DNA from: Deltaproteobacteria bacterium
GTDB lineage: Bacteria; Myxococcota_A; Polyangia; Polyangiales; Ga0077539
Assembly: GCA_016218725.1 (NCBI GenBank)
Contig: JACRDB010000039.1
Coordinates: forward strand, 1 to 64,000
Length of the DNA stretch: 64,000 bases
Direction of reading: 5' to 3'
The notes under the pieces: model-generated
What the model was told of the DNA's origin: nothing
Seen by the model: the letters and a program-made list of their open reading frames with translations, nothing else
Databases searched by the model: none
Position numbers and translations under genes: made by a program
In this document: positions 15,881-25,894 of the stretch, in pieces
How positions within the stretch are numbered: the first letter of the stretch is position 1
Layout: every line of letters begins with the position of its first letter

Positions 15881-15958
15881 GCCCGGACCTTTCCCCCATT
15901 CCCCGCGGCCTGTCAATCCGTTCGCGCGAGGGCCGCCCTGGCGCTACCTTCGAGCCTC

Positions 15959-17488
15959 GTGGCGACCGGTCTCGTGGCACTGGTGGGCGTGGGCCCGGGG
16001 GACCCCGGGCTCCTGACCCTCCGCGCCGTGAAGGCCCTCTCCCTTGCGGACTGCGTCGTCTACGACGCCCTGGTGCACCCGAGGGTGCTCCTCCACGCTC
16101 GCCCCGAGGCCGAGAGGCTCTTCGTGGGCAAACGCCGCGGCGTGGACTCGGCCACCCAGGACGAGATCAATCACCTGCTCCTCTACCGCGCCCGCCAGGG
16201 CCTCCGGGTCGCGCGGCTCAAGGGCGGAGACCCCTACCTCTTCGGCCGCGGCGCCGAGGAGGCCCTGTTCCTCGCCCACCACGGGGTGCCCTTCGAGGTC
16301 GTCCCGGGCGTGACCTCCGCCCTGGGTGCGGCGGCCTACGCCGGCCTCGCCCTCTCCCACCGGGAGCTTTCCTCCAGGGTGACCTTCCTCACCGGGACGG
16401 GACAACACGGCGAAGACGTCTCGCTCCAGGGCCTGGGGACCGAGGGGACCCTGGTGCTCTATATGGGCATGCACCACCTGGAGCGCACCCTGGAGGGGCT
16501 CGTAGCCCGGGGTTGGGCGCCAGAGACGCCGGCCGCGGCGGTGCAGTGGGCCACCTGGGCGCGCCAGCGCACGGTCTCAGGGACCCTCTCCACCCTGAGC
16601 CTCCGCTGCGCCGAGGAGTCCCTGGGGACCCCTGCCCTGGTGGTTCTCGGGAGCGTGGTGAGTCTCAGGCAGAGCCTCCGGTGGTGGGATCGGGGCCCCC
16701 TCCAGGGACGAACGGTGCTGGTCACCCGCGCCAGGGACCAGGCCGACGCCCTCGTCGAGGGGCTCCTGGACCGCGGGGCGGAGCCCCTGGAGCTCCCGCT
16801 CCTCGCCTTCGAGGCCCCGTCGAGCCCGGACGCCGTGGAGCGCGCGCTGGACGCCCTCTCCGCCGGGTCCTACGGCCTCGTGGCCTTCACCTCTGCCAAC
16901 GGGGTCGGGTGGTTCTTCCGCGCCTTGAGGCACCGGGGGCTCGACGCCCGGGGTCTTCGAGGGGCCCTCGTGGCGTGTGTGGGCCAGGGGACCGCCAGCG
17001 CCTTGCAAACCCATGGAATCATTGCAGATCTCGTCGCCCGCGAGGCCCGCGCCGAGGGGCTCCTGGCGGCGCTCGCGGGCTGGGATCGGGTGAAGCTCCA
17101 GGGCCTCTCGGTGCTCCTGCCCCGGGCCGAGGTGGCCGCCGAGGCCCTCGCGGGGGGTCTGGTGGCTCTCGGGGCGCTGGCGGACTCGGTGGCGTTCTAC
17201 CGCACGGTGAGGGACCCGTCCGCGGACCCTACGGAGCTCCGTCAGCGCCTCGCGGAGGGCACCCTGGACGCGGTGACCTTCACCTCGGGCTCCACGGTGG
17301 ATGCCCTCTGTGACCTCCTCGGGGACGCCCCGGAGAGCCTCCGTCGCACGGCCGTGGCGGTCCTTGGGCCCGTGACGGCGAAGGCCGCGCGGGCCCGGGG
17401 GCTGGAGGTGGCGGTGCAGGCCCCGGAGGCCACCGTGGAGTCCCTCCTTGACGCGCTCGGGGCGCACTTTAAGAACCCTCTCCCATGA
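15959..17488 (+). CDS. uroporphyrinogen-III C-methyltransferase / uroporphyrinogen-III synthase fusion
   Basis: This 509-residue fusion has a CobA/SUMT domain at about 1-240 and a HemD domain at about 255-500. The SUMT motifs are VGVGPGDPGLLTLRA, LKGGDPYLFGRG and VVPGVTSALGAAAYAG. HemD is shown by VLVTRARDQADAL and FTSANGV. HemD closes the linear tetrapyrrole to uroporphyrinogen III and CobA methylates it toward siroheme/cobalamin. The GTG start is directly before ATGLVALVGVGPG. It overlaps hemB by four bases (ATGA). A hemC gene is not in the window. Confidence 0.93.
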   Translation: MATGLVALVGVGPGDPGLLTLRAVKALSLADCVVYDALVHPRVLLHARPEAERLFVGKRRGVDSATQDEINHLLLYRARQGLRVARLKGGDPYLFGRGAEEALFLAHHGVPFEVVPGVTSALGAAAYAGLALSHRELSSRVTFLTGTGQHGEDVSLQGLGTEGTLVLYMGMHHLERTLEGLVARGWAPETPAAAVQWATWARQRTVSGTLSTLSLRCAEESLGTPALVVLGSVVSLRQSLRWWDRGPLQGRTVLVTRARDQADALVEGLLDRGAEPLELPLLAFEAPSSPDAVERALDALSAGSYGLVAFTSANGVGWFFRALRHRGLDARGLRGALVACVGQGTASALQTHGIIADLVAREARAEGLLAALAGWDRVKLQGLSVLLPRAEVAAEALAGGLVALGALADSVAFYRTVRDPSADPTELRQRLAEGTLDAVTFTSGSTVDALCDLLGDAPESLRRTAVAVLGPVTAKAARARGLEVAVQAPEATVESLLDALGAHFKNPLP

Positions 17489-18471
17489 GCTTCCCCGTTC
17501 ACCGTCCCCGGCGCCTGCGCCGGACCCCCGCGCTCCGCGCCCTGGTGCGAGAGACCTCCCTCCGCATGGACCAGCTCGTGGCGCCGCTCTTCGTGGTGAG
17601 CGGTCACGGGGTGGAGCGCCCCATCGGGAGCATGCCCGGGCACTCCCAGCGCTCCGTAGACCGCGCTGTGGCCGAGGCCCGGGACCTCTTCGCCCTGGGC
17701 GTCCGGAGCTTCCTGCTGTTTGGCCTTCCAGACCGCAAGGACGACGAGGGCAGCGGGGCCTGGGACCCCGAGGGGCCCGTCCCCACGGCCCTGAAGGCCC
17801 TGAGGGACGCGCTCCCGGGCGCGCTCTTGATGGCCGACGTGTGCGTGGACGAGTACACCACCCACGGGCACTGTGGCGTCCTTCGCACGCACCGCGACGG
17901 CTCCGTGGACGTAGACAACGACGCCACGGTGGAGCGGCTCCAGAAGAGCGCCGTGGTATACGCCCGCGCGGGCGCCGACGTGGTGGCCCCCAGCGACATG
18001 ATGGACGGCCGCGTGGGCGCGCTCCGCCGGGCCCTGGACCAGGAGGGCTTCTCGGAGACGGTGCTGCTCTCCTACGCGGTGAAGTACGCCAGCGGGTTCT
18101 ACGGACCGTTCCGCGAGGCCGCGGACTGCGCCCCGCAGTTCGGGGATCGGGCGGGCTACCAGATGGACCCGGCCAACGTGCGCGAGGCGATGAAGGAAGT
18201 CGCCCTGGACATCGAAGAGGGCGCGGACATGGTGATGGTGAAGCCCGCCCTGGCCTACCTGGACGTGATCGCCAGGGTGAAGGCCGCGGTGGACGTGCCG
18301 GTGGCGGCGTACAACGTCTCGGGCGAGTACGCGATGCTCCACGCGGCGGCGGCCAACGGCTGGCTGGACCTCGGGCGCGTGGTGAAGGAGACGCTCACGT
18401 CCATCCGCCGGGCGGGGGCGGACATCATCGTGACGTACCACGCCCGGGACCTGGCCGGGGTGCTTGGGTGA
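17485..18471 (+). CDS. hemB: porphobilinogen synthase (delta-aminolevulinic acid dehydratase)
   Basis: This 328-residue enzyme condenses two 5-aminolevulinates to porphobilinogen. The two substrate lysines are K200 (SYAVKYASGFYGPF) and K253 (MVKPALAYLD). The metal region reads DVCVDEYTTHGHCG: Cys120, Asp122 and Cys130, a mix of the Cys-rich zinc type and the Asp-rich magnesium type. The start overlaps cobA-hemD by ATGA. A small lipoprotein gene begins inside its stop codon. Confidence 0.95.
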   Translation: MSFPVHRPRRLRRTPALRALVRETSLRMDQLVAPLFVVSGHGVERPIGSMPGHSQRSVDRAVAEARDLFALGVRSFLLFGLPDRKDDEGSGAWDPEGPVPTALKALRDALPGALLMADVCVDEYTTHGHCGVLRTHRDGSVDVDNDATVERLQKSAVVYARAGADVVAPSDMMDGRVGALRRALDQEGFSETVLLSYAVKYASGFYGPFREAADCAPQFGDRAGYQMDPANVREAMKEVALDIEEGADMVMVKPALAYLDVIARVKAAVDVPVAAYNVSGEYAMLHAAAANGWLDLGRVVKETLTSIRRAGADIIVTYHARDLAGVLG

Positions 18472-18854
18472 GCCCACGGCTGTCGGCGGTGGCGCTGGCG
18501 CTCCTGGGGTGCGCGTCGCCGCCGGACCAGGGGGCCTGCGAGGGCATCCAGACGATCCCCTGCGGGGACGGGTACCTCGACCCGAGCGGGGCGTGGGTGA
18601 CCTCGACCTGGACGGGGCCGCGGATCCGGTACCCCGCGTACACCACCGTGAGGCTCTGCCACGGGCTCGGGCGCATACCCACGAGCGTGGAGCTGTGGGC
18701 GAGCTTCTCGCCCGACGGGCTCCTGGCAATGCAAGTGGGCAACGTGGCCTCGGTGCTCCCCACCTGCGACGGCATGCAGGGAGTGACCACCAACAGCGTG
18801 CTCCTGCGCAACGGCGGCGGACAGGAGTTCTACATCCGCGTGGTGCTGCGATAG
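18468..18854 (+). CDS. small lipoprotein, function unknown
   Basis: This 128-residue protein starts at a GTG that overlaps the hemB stop (GTGA). It has a clear lipoprotein signal, MSPRLSAVALALLGC. The mature part is Gly/Thr-rich, probably beta-structured, with Cys at mature positions that may pair. No family recognised. The 3' end overlaps the convergent cysteine desulfurase by 25 bases. Confidence 0.65.
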   Translation: MSPRLSAVALALLGCASPPDQGACEGIQTIPCGDGYLDPSGAWVTSTWTGPRIRYPAYTTVRLCHGLGRIPTSVELWASFSPDGLLAMQVGNVASVLPTCDGMQGVTTNSVLLRNGGGQEFYIRVVLR

Positions 18855-19990
18855 CCTTGACCGCGCACGCGCGCGAGGACCCGCGGGAACACCTCCACCA
18901 GTCCCCGCACCTCGTCCTCGGTGGTCTCCGGCCCGAGGCTCACCCTCAGCGCGCCCGACGCCCTCCACGGCGCCGACGGGAAGAGCCGGAGCAGCGTCGC
19001 CGACGGCTCCGCGCGGCCGCTCGAACACGCCGCCCCGCTCGACACCTCGTAGCCCTCCAGGTCCAGCGCCGCCACCAGCTCCTCGCCCGCCACGCCCTCC
19101 ACCGCGACGTGGGCCACCGTCGCCACCCGCTCCAGGTCCGCCACGCTCGACGTCACGCCCTCGCACACCAGCAACCCCTCTTCCACCACCGCCCGGAGAC
19201 GCCCGACCCCCTCCATCGCCCCGAGACGTAGGTTCAGCACCGACATTGCCGCACCAAGGCCTACAATACCGTACATATTGGGCGTGCCTGCTCGCAGGCC
19301 CCTCTCCTGGCTGCCGCCCGTGACGAGCTGCCGGACCTTGGCGTCGCCAGAGACCCACACGGCACCGATGCCCGTGGGGCCCCCGACCTTGTGCCCCGAC
19401 ACGCTCGCGGCCCTCGCGCCGAGCACACCCACGTCCAGCGGGGTCTTCCCGAGGGCCTGGGCCGCGTCGCACACCCACGCGCACTTCGCGTCGTGGCAGG
19501 CGTCGCGCAGCGCCCGCCAGCGGAGGAGCCGCCCCGTCTCGTGCTGCACCAGCGACGCCGCCACCAGCGCGCCGGGGCGTAGCAAGCCCGGCAGCGCCTC
19601 CAGGTCCAGGGCACCGCCGTCGTGCACCGGGAGCCAGAAAAAGGGCACCTGGAACTCTCCAGCGAGGAGCTCGCTCGCGGCCACGAGGCACGGGTGGGCC
19701 CCGGGGTCGCAGCACACCCGCGACGGCCCGAGGGCGCCCCCCACGGCCCTTACAATGAAGTGGGCGCCCTCGGTGCCCCCGGAGGTGAACACCACCTCCC
19801 TGGCGCTCGCGCCAAGTCCCTGGGCCACCGTGGCCCTGGCGCGCTCCAGGAGGTGCCTCGCGCGGCGCCCGGCGCCGTGCACGCTGGAGGGGTTCCCGTG
19901 GGCGCCCTCGGCGTAGGCCCTCAGCGCCTCTCGGGCCTCGGGGCACAGGGGCGTGGTGGCGTGGTGATCCAGGTACACCCGCGGGGGCAC
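18830..19990 (-). CDS. cysteine desulfurase (NifS/IscS family)
   Basis: This 386-residue PLP enzyme mobilises sulfur from cysteine for Fe-S clusters or tRNA. The N-terminus [11 protein letters not shown], the PLP lysine K201 in SGHKVGGP and the persulfide cysteine C322 in SSGAACSSG are all present. The usual EH before the aspartate-aminotransferase-like core is altered to GAHPCLVAA, and NNEIG is HETG. The short active-site Cys loop suggests the NifS/class I fold. The GTG start sits just beyond the sensor-kinase stop (19992), so the two minus-strand genes abut. No iscU or iscR is adjacent. Confidence 0.92.
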   Translation of the reverse strand: MPPRVYLDHHATTPLCPEAREALRAYAEGAHGNPSSVHGAGRRARHLLERARATVAQGLGASAREVVFTSGGTEGAHFIVRAVGGALGPSRVCCDPGAHPCLVAASELLAGEFQVPFFWLPVHDGGALDLEALPGLLRPGALVAASLVQHETGRLLRWRALRDACHDAKCAWVCDAAQALGKTPLDVGVLGARAASVSGHKVGGPTGIGAVWVSGDAKVRQLVTGGSQERGLRAGTPNMYGIVGLGAAMSVLNLRLGAMEGVGRLRAVVEEGLLVCEGVTSSVADLERVATVAHVAVEGVAGEELVAALDLEGYEVSSGAACSSGRAEPSATLLRLFPSAPWRASGALRVSLGPETTEDEVRGLVEVFPRVLARVRGQGYRSTTRM

Positions 19991-19991
19991 T

Positions 19992-21188
19992 TCACGCGCT
20001 CCGCGGGTCTCGGGCCACCTGCATGCGCACCAGGAGCCCAGGGAGCTTCTGGCCGGCCACCAGGTGGAGCCCCCCGGGCTCGGCCACCACGCCTCCGTCG
20101 TGGGCCTCGGCCACGCCCCTCACCCCCGCGAGGCCCACGCCCGCGCCCCCGTGCTCCCGGGTGGTGCTCCCGTCCGCCTGGACGAAGGGCTCGAAGATGC
20201 GACTCAGCCACTCGGCCCCCACCCCTCGCCCGCTGTCGTTCACCAGGAGCTCGCAGTGGGTGGCGCTGGCGCGCACCTCCACGGCCACCACCCCCCCCTC
20301 GGGGCCAAACTTCGCGGCGTTGTCCAGCACGTGCCCGACGGCCCTCTGGAGGCGCGCCGAGTCCCCCGTGGCCGGGAGCCTGCCCACCGAGAGGTCCGTG
20401 ATCCAGCGCTGCGAACGCTTCGCCGTCAAGGGCTTGCGCGCCTCGATGGCCCGCCGCACCAGGTCCGTGAAATCATAGGGACCAAAGACGAACTTCATCC
20501 TCCCGGTCTCGAGCTGGGTCACGTCCAGGAGGCCGTCGATGGTGCCCCGCAGGCGCGTCAGGGCCTCCTCCATGGAGGTGTAGGCCTTGCGTTGACCGGC
20601 GCTCACGGCCCCGAGCTCCCCGCGCTGCAGGAGCCCGAGGTAGCCCACCAGCGGGGTGAGCGGCGTGGCCAGCTCGTGGGTGACGTTCCGGTAGAACTCC
20701 CGGCGCCGCTGGTCGGCGTCCACGAGCCTGGCGTTGGCGTCCGACAGCTCGTGGACCTTGGCCTCCAGCCTCGCCGCGATGCGCTGGCCCTGGGCCCGCA
20801 GGACGTCCACCCGCTCGGCCTCCGCGGGGGCCTCCCGGGCGCCCTTCAGGAACTCCTCCACGGTGCGCGCGAAGGTGCCCACGTTGATGGGCTTGGACAC
20901 GAAGCCGTCGCACCCCAGACCCAGCGCCGTGGCCCGGTCCCCCTCCGCGGTGATCGCCACGATGGGCGTCCCCGGGAGCCTCCCGCGCAGGAGGAGCGCC
21001 ACCTCGTAGCCGTTCAGGTCCGGGATGTTGATGTCCACCAGCACCAGGTCCGGGCGCTGCTCTGTGGCCACCCGGGCGCCCTCGATCCCGCTCACGGTCT
21101 CAAGCACCCGGTGCCCCGCGGCCACCAGGAGCTTGCGCACCAGGAGCTGGCTCTGGGGGTCGTCTTCAATGTGCAGGATCGTCGCCAC
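19992..21188 (-). CDS. receiver-histidine kinase (response-regulator/kinase fusion)
   Basis: This 398-residue cytoplasmic protein has a receiver domain (1-115; D52 phosphoacceptor, K99), a coiled linker (about 125-165), a HisKA domain with H171 in THELATPL, and a HATPase domain with NAAKF and DSGRGVG. There is no membrane segment or sensor, so input probably comes through the receiver from another kinase. The start is the GTG at 21188 before ATILHIEDD. Open frame upstream to 22886 is antisense to the mutase gene and is not coding. It lies just upstream of the desulfurase gene. Confidence 0.88.
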   Translation of the reverse strand: MATILHIEDDPQSQLLVRKLLVAAGHRVLETVSGIEGARVATEQRPDLVLVDINIPDLNGYEVALLLRGRLPGTPIVAITAEGDRATALGLGCDGFVSKPINVGTFARTVEEFLKGAREAPAEAERVDVLRAQGQRIAARLEAKVHELSDANARLVDADQRRREFYRNVTHELATPLTPLVGYLGLLQRGELGAVSAGQRKAYTSMEEALTRLRGTIDGLLDVTQLETGRMKFVFGPYDFTDLVRRAIEARKPLTAKRSQRWITDLSVGRLPATGDSARLQRAVGHVLDNAAKFGPEGGVVAVEVRASATHCELLVNDSGRGVGAEWLSRIFEPFVQADGSTTREHGGAGVGLAGVRGVAEAHDGGVVAEPGGLHLVAGQKLPGLLVRMQVARDPRSA

Positions 21189-21242
21189 GCCCTTGTGGTA
21201 TGCGTTCCCGTCCCCTCGCGCAAACCCCGGAGAGCCCCCCCG

Positions 21243-22907
21243 ATGGACCAGGACTGGAAGCGACGCACGGAACGCTGGCGCGCCGAGGTGCTCGGCCCCA
21301 CCACCGCGAAGAGCCCCCCCCGCCGCCGCGCCGGACTCCTCGCCCAGGGGGGCGACTACGACGACGTCTACGCCCCGGACTCCCTCGACGGCTGGGACCC
21401 CGCCGTGGACGTGGGCCTCCCCGGCGAGGCGCCCTTCGTGCGCGGGGTGCAGCCCAACATGTACCGCGGGCGCCTGTGGACCATGCGCCAGTACGCAGGC
21501 TTCGGCAGCGCCCGAGCGTCCAACGAGCGCTTCAAGCTCCTCCTGGCCCGAGGCCAGACCGGGCTCTCCGTGGCCTTTGATCTCCCCACCCAGCTCGGGC
21601 GCGACAGCGACCACCCCTTGAGCCTCGGAGAGGTCGGAAAGGTGGGCGTCGCCATCGATTCCATCGAGGACATGGAGGTCCTCTTGGATGGGCTCCACCT
21701 GGACAAGCTCTCCACGTCCATGACCATCAACGCCACCGCGGGCATCCTCCTGGCCCTCTATGTCGCCGTCGCCAGGCGCCGCGGCATAGACCCCCGCAAG
21801 CTCCGAGGCACCATCCAGAATGACCTCCTCAAGGAGTATGTCGCCAGGGGTACCTACATCCACCCACCTCGGGCCTCGCTCAAGCTCACGGGGGACATTT
21901 TTCAATGGGCGAGCGCGGAGGTGCCTCACTGGAACGTGATCTCCGTGTCGGGCTACCACCTCCGGGAGGCCGGCTGTGACGCGGCCCAGGAGCTTGCCTT
22001 CACCCTCGCCGACGGGATCGCCTACGTGGAGACGGCGCTGGCGTCGGGGCTCGACGCGGTGGGCTTCGCGTCGCAGCTGTCGTTCTTTTTCAACGTGCAC
22101 AACAACCTGCTGGAGGAGGTGGCCAAGTTCCGCGCGGCGCGGTTCCTGTGGGCGGACATCATGGCCCGGCGCTTCGGGGTGACCTCGGCGAAGGGCCGGG
22201 CGCTCAAGTTCCACTGCCAGACCGCGGGGGCCACGCTCACGGCCCAGCAGCCGCTCAACAACATCGTGAGGGTGACCCTCCAGGCCCTGGCGGCGGTGCT
22301 GGGGGGCGCCCAGAGCCTGCACACCAACAGCTTTGACGAGGCCCTGGCCTTGCCGAGCGAGCAGTCCGCCACCATCGCGCTGCGCACCCAGCAGATCCTG
22401 GCCAGCGAGACCGGCGTGGCCGACGTGGTGGACCCCCTCGGAGGCAGCTACGCGGTGGAGGCCCTCACCCGCCGCCTGGTGGAGCTGGCGCGGGGCTACC
22501 TCGACCGCATCGACGCCCTCGGCGGCATGGTGGCCGCCATCGAGCAGGGCTACGTCCAGCGCGAGGTGCAGGAAGCGGCCTTCCGGTACCAGTTGGAGAT
22601 CGAGCGGGGCGACCGACCCATCGTGGGGGTGAACGTCCACCGGGACGACCGGGCGGAGCCGGTGCCCCTCCTCCAGGTGGACCCGTCGCTGGAGGCGCAG
22701 CAGCGGGAGGCCCTCGCGCGCCTCCGCGCGACGCGGGACAGCGACGCCGCCGTGCGCGCGGTGGAGGCCGTGGAGGCGCGCGCCCGCGAGGGCTCCAACG
22801 TCATGCCCGCGGTCCTCGCCGCGGTGGAGGCGCGGGCCACCTTGGGCGAGGTCTCCGACGCCCTGCGGAGGGTCTACGGCGAGCACACGGAGATCAAGAC
22901 GCTGTAG
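21243..22907 (+). CDS. methylmalonyl-CoA mutase, large-subunit catalytic domain
   Basis: This 554-residue protein is the TIM-barrel substrate domain of methylmalonyl-CoA mutase. The catalytic segment [20 protein letters not shown] (about 75-94), [14 protein letters not shown] and [15 protein letters not shown] are all present. There is no C-terminal B12-binding domain, so the partner subunit must be encoded elsewhere. It may also act in a related mutase such as isobutyryl-CoA mutase. The ATG at 21243 is 54 bases from the divergent sensor kinase. The 3' end is convergent with the kinase gene, sharing a small palindrome. Confidence 0.92.
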   Translation: MDQDWKRRTERWRAEVLGPTTAKSPPRRRAGLLAQGGDYDDVYAPDSLDGWDPAVDVGLPGEAPFVRGVQPNMYRGRLWTMRQYAGFGSARASNERFKLLLARGQTGLSVAFDLPTQLGRDSDHPLSLGEVGKVGVAIDSIEDMEVLLDGLHLDKLSTSMTINATAGILLALYVAVARRRGIDPRKLRGTIQNDLLKEYVARGTYIHPPRASLKLTGDIFQWASAEVPHWNVISVSGYHLREAGCDAAQELAFTLADGIAYVETALASGLDAVGFASQLSFFFNVHNNLLEEVAKFRAARFLWADIMARRFGVTSAKGRALKFHCQTAGATLTAQQPLNNIVRVTLQALAAVLGGAQSLHTNSFDEALALPSEQSATIALRTQQILASETGVADVVDPLGGSYAVEALTRRLVELARGYLDRIDALGGMVAAIEQGYVQREVQEAAFRYQLEIERGDRPIVGVNVHRDDRAEPVPLLQVDPSLEAQQREALARLRATRDSDAAVRAVEAVEARAREGSNVMPAVLAAVEARATLGEVSDALRRVYGEHTEIKTL

Positions 22908-22918
22908 CGAGGCGCTAC
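22904..22918. terminator. small palindrome shared by convergent stops
   Basis: GTAGCG-AGG-CGCTAC is a perfect 6-bp dyad covering the TAG of the mutase gene (22905-22907) and the stop of the kinase gene (22915-22917). It may be a weak bidirectional terminator; no T-run follows. Confidence 0.25.
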
Positions 22919-24441
22919 CGCTGGAGGACGAAGCGCCACACCACCGCGGCCAGCACGGAGAAGAGCACCACGGCCCCCGCGAGCACCCCCAGCAGGAGCC
23001 ACGGGCCCTTTGCCTTCGGGTCCTGCGGCGCCACCACCGGCGGCTGCGGCGGCCCGAAGGGTCCCTGGAGGAAGCCCTGGTACTGCGACTGCTGACTCCC
23101 GAGCGGCGGGTTGGACACCGGCGGGTTGGACACCGGCGGGAGGGACACCGGCCGCGGGGGTGGCCTGGGCGTCACGGGCGGCGCCGTGGGCTTCGGGGCC
23201 AGGATCGTGCGCTCAAAGGGCGAGGGCTCCGACACCGGCTCCTCCTCCGCGACGCGGGACGGTGGCCCAAAGGGGTCCCTCGGCGCCGGGGGCTGCGTCG
23301 CAGGGCGAGGCTTCACCCCCCCGGAGGGGCTGCGGGCCTGCTCGGGGAGCCGGAGCTCCACCGTCGGCGGGTCCTCGTCGTCCTGGGCGTACCGGGACGC
23401 CTTGCGGGGTCCGCTGCGCAGGGCCTGGGGGATCATCCCCAGGCGCGCGAGCTCCCGGTTGACCAGCTCGCTCTTGGCCTGGAAGCGCACCGGGTCCAGC
23501 GAGCGCACAAACTCCGACCGCCGGGCCTCCAGGTCCGTCTCCCCGGAGGTGGCCACGAAGGCCCGCAGCGCGCGCTCCACGGCCCCGGCGCTCTGGAAGC
23601 GCTGGGTCACGTCCTTGGTGAGCATCCCGAGGATGATCTCCTCCATGCCCGCCGGGAACGACGGGTCCAGGCTCCGCGGCGCCGGGATCACGTGGTTCAT
23701 GATGTTCCGCACGGTCTCCGCGTCGCTCTTGCCTCCAAAGAGCCTCCGCCCCAGGGCCAGCTCGTAGAGCACGATCCCCAGGGAGTACACGTCGCTCCGG
23801 CGGTCTACGTCCCGGCCAAAGGCCTGCTCCGGCGACATGTAGGCGAGCTTGCCCTTGATCTCCCCCGGCACCGTGCGCTGGAGCCTCCCCAGGGCCTTGG
23901 CGATGCCAAAATCCGTGAGCTTCACCCGCCCGTCGTAGGTGAGGATCACGTTCTGCGGCGAGACGTCCCGGTGGACGATCTCCAGGAGGCTCTGGTCCGG
24001 GCCCCGCAGCTCGTGGGCCGCGTGGAGGGCCCCGGCCACGTCCGCGCCGATGGAAGCCGAAAGTCCGTAGGACATCCGCACCCCCTTGCCCATCATGTGC
24101 TTGAGGAGCAGGGACAGGGCCTCGCCGCCGGCGTACTCCATCACCAGGTAGCTCTGCCCGGGCACCGTCCCGAGGTTGCACTCCTTGATCTCCACCACGT
24201 TGGGGTGGCGGATCTGCGAGGCGATGCGGGCCTCGTCCATGAGCATCGCCACGAACTCCGGGTCGTGGGCCAGGTGCGGGTGGATCTGCTTGATGGCCAC
24301 CACCTCGCCGGGCTCGCCCGGCGCCTCCCGCACCGCCAGGAAGACCGCGGCCATGCCGCCCCGGGCGAGCTCCGCCACGATACGGTAGCTGCCGAGCCGG
24401 ACCACCTCGGCCGGGGGCTGGTTCATCGGGGCCTCGGCCAC
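22915..24441 (-). CDS. membrane-anchored Ser/Thr protein kinase
   Basis: This 508-residue PknB-like kinase has a Gly-rich loop at about 26-33, ATP-binding K51 in VVAIKQI, the catalytic HRDVSPQN (158-165; D159), DFG at 178-180 and GKLAYMSPEQ. A Pro-rich linker (about 360-470) and one C-terminal membrane segment (GPWLLLGVLAGAVVLFSVLA) follow, with almost nothing outside. It is therefore probably a cytoplasmic-facing kinase tethered to the membrane. The divergent response-regulator gene starts 200 bases away. Myxobacteria have many such kinases, and the target is unknown. Confidence 0.92.
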   Translation of the reverse strand: MAEAPMNQPPAEVVRLGSYRIVAELARGGMAAVFLAVREAPGEPGEVVAIKQIHPHLAHDPEFVAMLMDEARIASQIRHPNVVEIKECNLGTVPGQSYLVMEYAGGEALSLLLKHMMGKGVRMSYGLSASIGADVAGALHAAHELRGPDQSLLEIVHRDVSPQNVILTYDGRVKLTDFGIAKALGRLQRTVPGEIKGKLAYMSPEQAFGRDVDRRSDVYSLGIVLYELALGRRLFGGKSDAETVRNIMNHVIPAPRSLDPSFPAGMEEIILGMLTKDVTQRFQSAGAVERALRAFVATSGETDLEARRSEFVRSLDPVRFQAKSELVNRELARLGMIPQALRSGPRKASRYAQDDEDPPTVELRLPEQARSPSGGVKPRPATQPPAPRDPFGPPSRVAEEEPVSEPSPFERTILAPKPTAPPVTPRPPPRPVSLPPVSNPPVSNPPLGSQQSQYQGFLQGPFGPPQPPVVAPQDPKAKGPWLLLGVLAGAVVLFSVLAAVVWRFVLQR

Positions 24442-24538
24442 GCGTTCCTCGGGGTTGGGGTCATCGACGCCGAGCCGGGAGCATACCCCAGATGACCCCC
24501 GGTCTGGAAAGCCTCCCGCGCGCCACCGAACGGCGTTC

Positions 24539-24568
24539 TTGACACCCCTTCCCCGGGGCGCCTACAAC
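24539..24568 (+). promoter_or_regulatory. sigma70-like promoter for the response regulator
   Basis: TTGACA at 24539-24544 and TACAAC at 24563-24568 are separated by 18 bases. The downstream gene starts at 24643, leaving a leader of about 70 bases. This is the best -35 match I saw in the window. It is still only a sequence match. Confidence 0.5.
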
Positions 24569-24642
24569 GGTTTGAGACGTTCGAGGCGCTCTGGGCGCCT
24601 TTGGGTCGCACCCCCGTCTGGACCCCTCCGAGGAGAGTCACC

Positions 24643-25872
24643 GTGCCCAGGACCCTGTTCGTGGTCGATGATAGCGCGACGATGCGGAAGGTCTTCGAGC
24701 TCACCTTCGCCGGCGAGGACATCACCGTGATCACCCACGACGGCGCCGAGGGCGCCGCCGCCAGGGCCCGGGAGCTCCGGCCGCAGGTGGTCATCGTCGA
24801 CGGAAACCTCGGCGGAGCCGCTGGGTACGACGTGGTGAGGGCCCTCCGCGCAGAGAGCGGCCTGGGGTCCGTCCCGGTATTTCTCCTCGGGAGCGACCAC
24901 TCCCCCCTCGCCGAGGACCAGGTCAAGGCCTGCGGGGCCTCCGGGACCCTGGCCAAGCCCTTTGAGACCCAGGGCATGATCGACCGGGTGCGTCAGGCCT
25001 TCGCCGTGGGCGCGGGAGCTCCCGCCCCGGCCCCGGCCCCCGCCACCACGGCCATGTTCGGCGCCGCGAGCGCCGCGAGGCCGGCCGCCGTGGAGCCGCA
25101 GGCCGCCCGCCCCGCCCCCGCCGGCGCCGCCACGGCCCCGGGGAGAGTCACCGTGCCCCTCGGGGCCGCCCGACCCTTTGCGACCACCGTCACCAACGCC
25201 GCCCCTCCGCCGCCTTCGAGCCAGGGCCTCGCAGCCCGGCCCGCGGCGCCCCCGGTGGGGGCCCGCACGGCGCCCCTGCGACCTGCGACGCCGGCGGTAG
25301 CATCCCCCGCCGGGCCGTCCCTTAGCGTCGATGGCCTGGAAGAGATCCAGCTCGAAGCGGGGCTCTTGAGTGAGCTCGGCCCCATGCCCGAGGCTACCAG
25401 ACCCCAGCCGGCCCCGGAGCCCGCGAGGCCCGCCCCGCGCCCGGCGCCCGCCAAGGGACCAGCGGGCGCCCTGGAGACCGCCACCACGCAGCCGCTGCAG
25501 CGCCCGACGGACGCGCTCCTGTCGCGCATTCAAGACCCCACGCCGGTCCGCGCGCCGGAGCCCGTGGCCGTCAAGGCCTCCCCGGAGCCTGCGCCCGCGA
25601 GGCCCGCCCCTGCCCCCTCGCCGGAACCGGTGCAGGCGAAGCTCGCGCCCGCCCCGGCTCCTCCGCCGACGGCGGCCGTCGCCGCGGTGGTAGCTCCGGC
25701 GGTGACCGCAGCGGTCGCAGAGAAGGTCCAGGGCCTGGGTCTCACGCCCGCGCAGGTGGAGGCCATCACGGCCCTCACCCGGGAGGTGGTCGAGAGGGTC
25801 GTGTGGGAGGTGGTCCCCACGCTCGCGGAGACCATGATCCGCGAGGAGCTCAAGCGCCTCACCGCGGACTGA
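24643..25872 (+). CDS. response regulator with long Pro/Ala-rich linker
   Basis: This 409-residue protein begins with a receiver domain (FVVDDSATMRKVF; phosphoacceptor D53 in VIVDGNLGG). A Pro/Ala-rich linker of about 200 residues follows. The C-terminal segment is helical (VVERVVWEVVPTLAETMIREELKRL). The tail resembles the end of other myxobacterial receiver proteins; no DNA-binding or enzymatic output domain is visible, so it is probably a protein-interaction regulator. The start GTG at 24643 has AGGAG at 24631-24635, spacing seven. Extra open frame upstream to 24601 has no RBS. Confidence 0.88.
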   Translation: MPRTLFVVDDSATMRKVFELTFAGEDITVITHDGAEGAAARARELRPQVVIVDGNLGGAAGYDVVRALRAESGLGSVPVFLLGSDHSPLAEDQVKACGASGTLAKPFETQGMIDRVRQAFAVGAGAPAPAPAPATTAMFGAASAARPAAVEPQAARPAPAGAATAPGRVTVPLGAARPFATTVTNAAPPPPSSQGLAARPAAPPVGARTAPLRPATPAVASPAGPSLSVDGLEEIQLEAGLLSELGPMPEATRPQPAPEPARPAPRPAPAKGPAGALETATTQPLQRPTDALLSRIQDPTPVRAPEPVAVKASPEPAPARPAPAPSPEPVQAKLAPAPAPPPTAAVAAVVAPAVTAAVAEKVQGLGLTPAQVEAITALTREVVERVVWEVVPTLAETMIREELKRLTAD

Positions 25873-25894
25873 AGACCCAGAGGCACGCCTCTTC

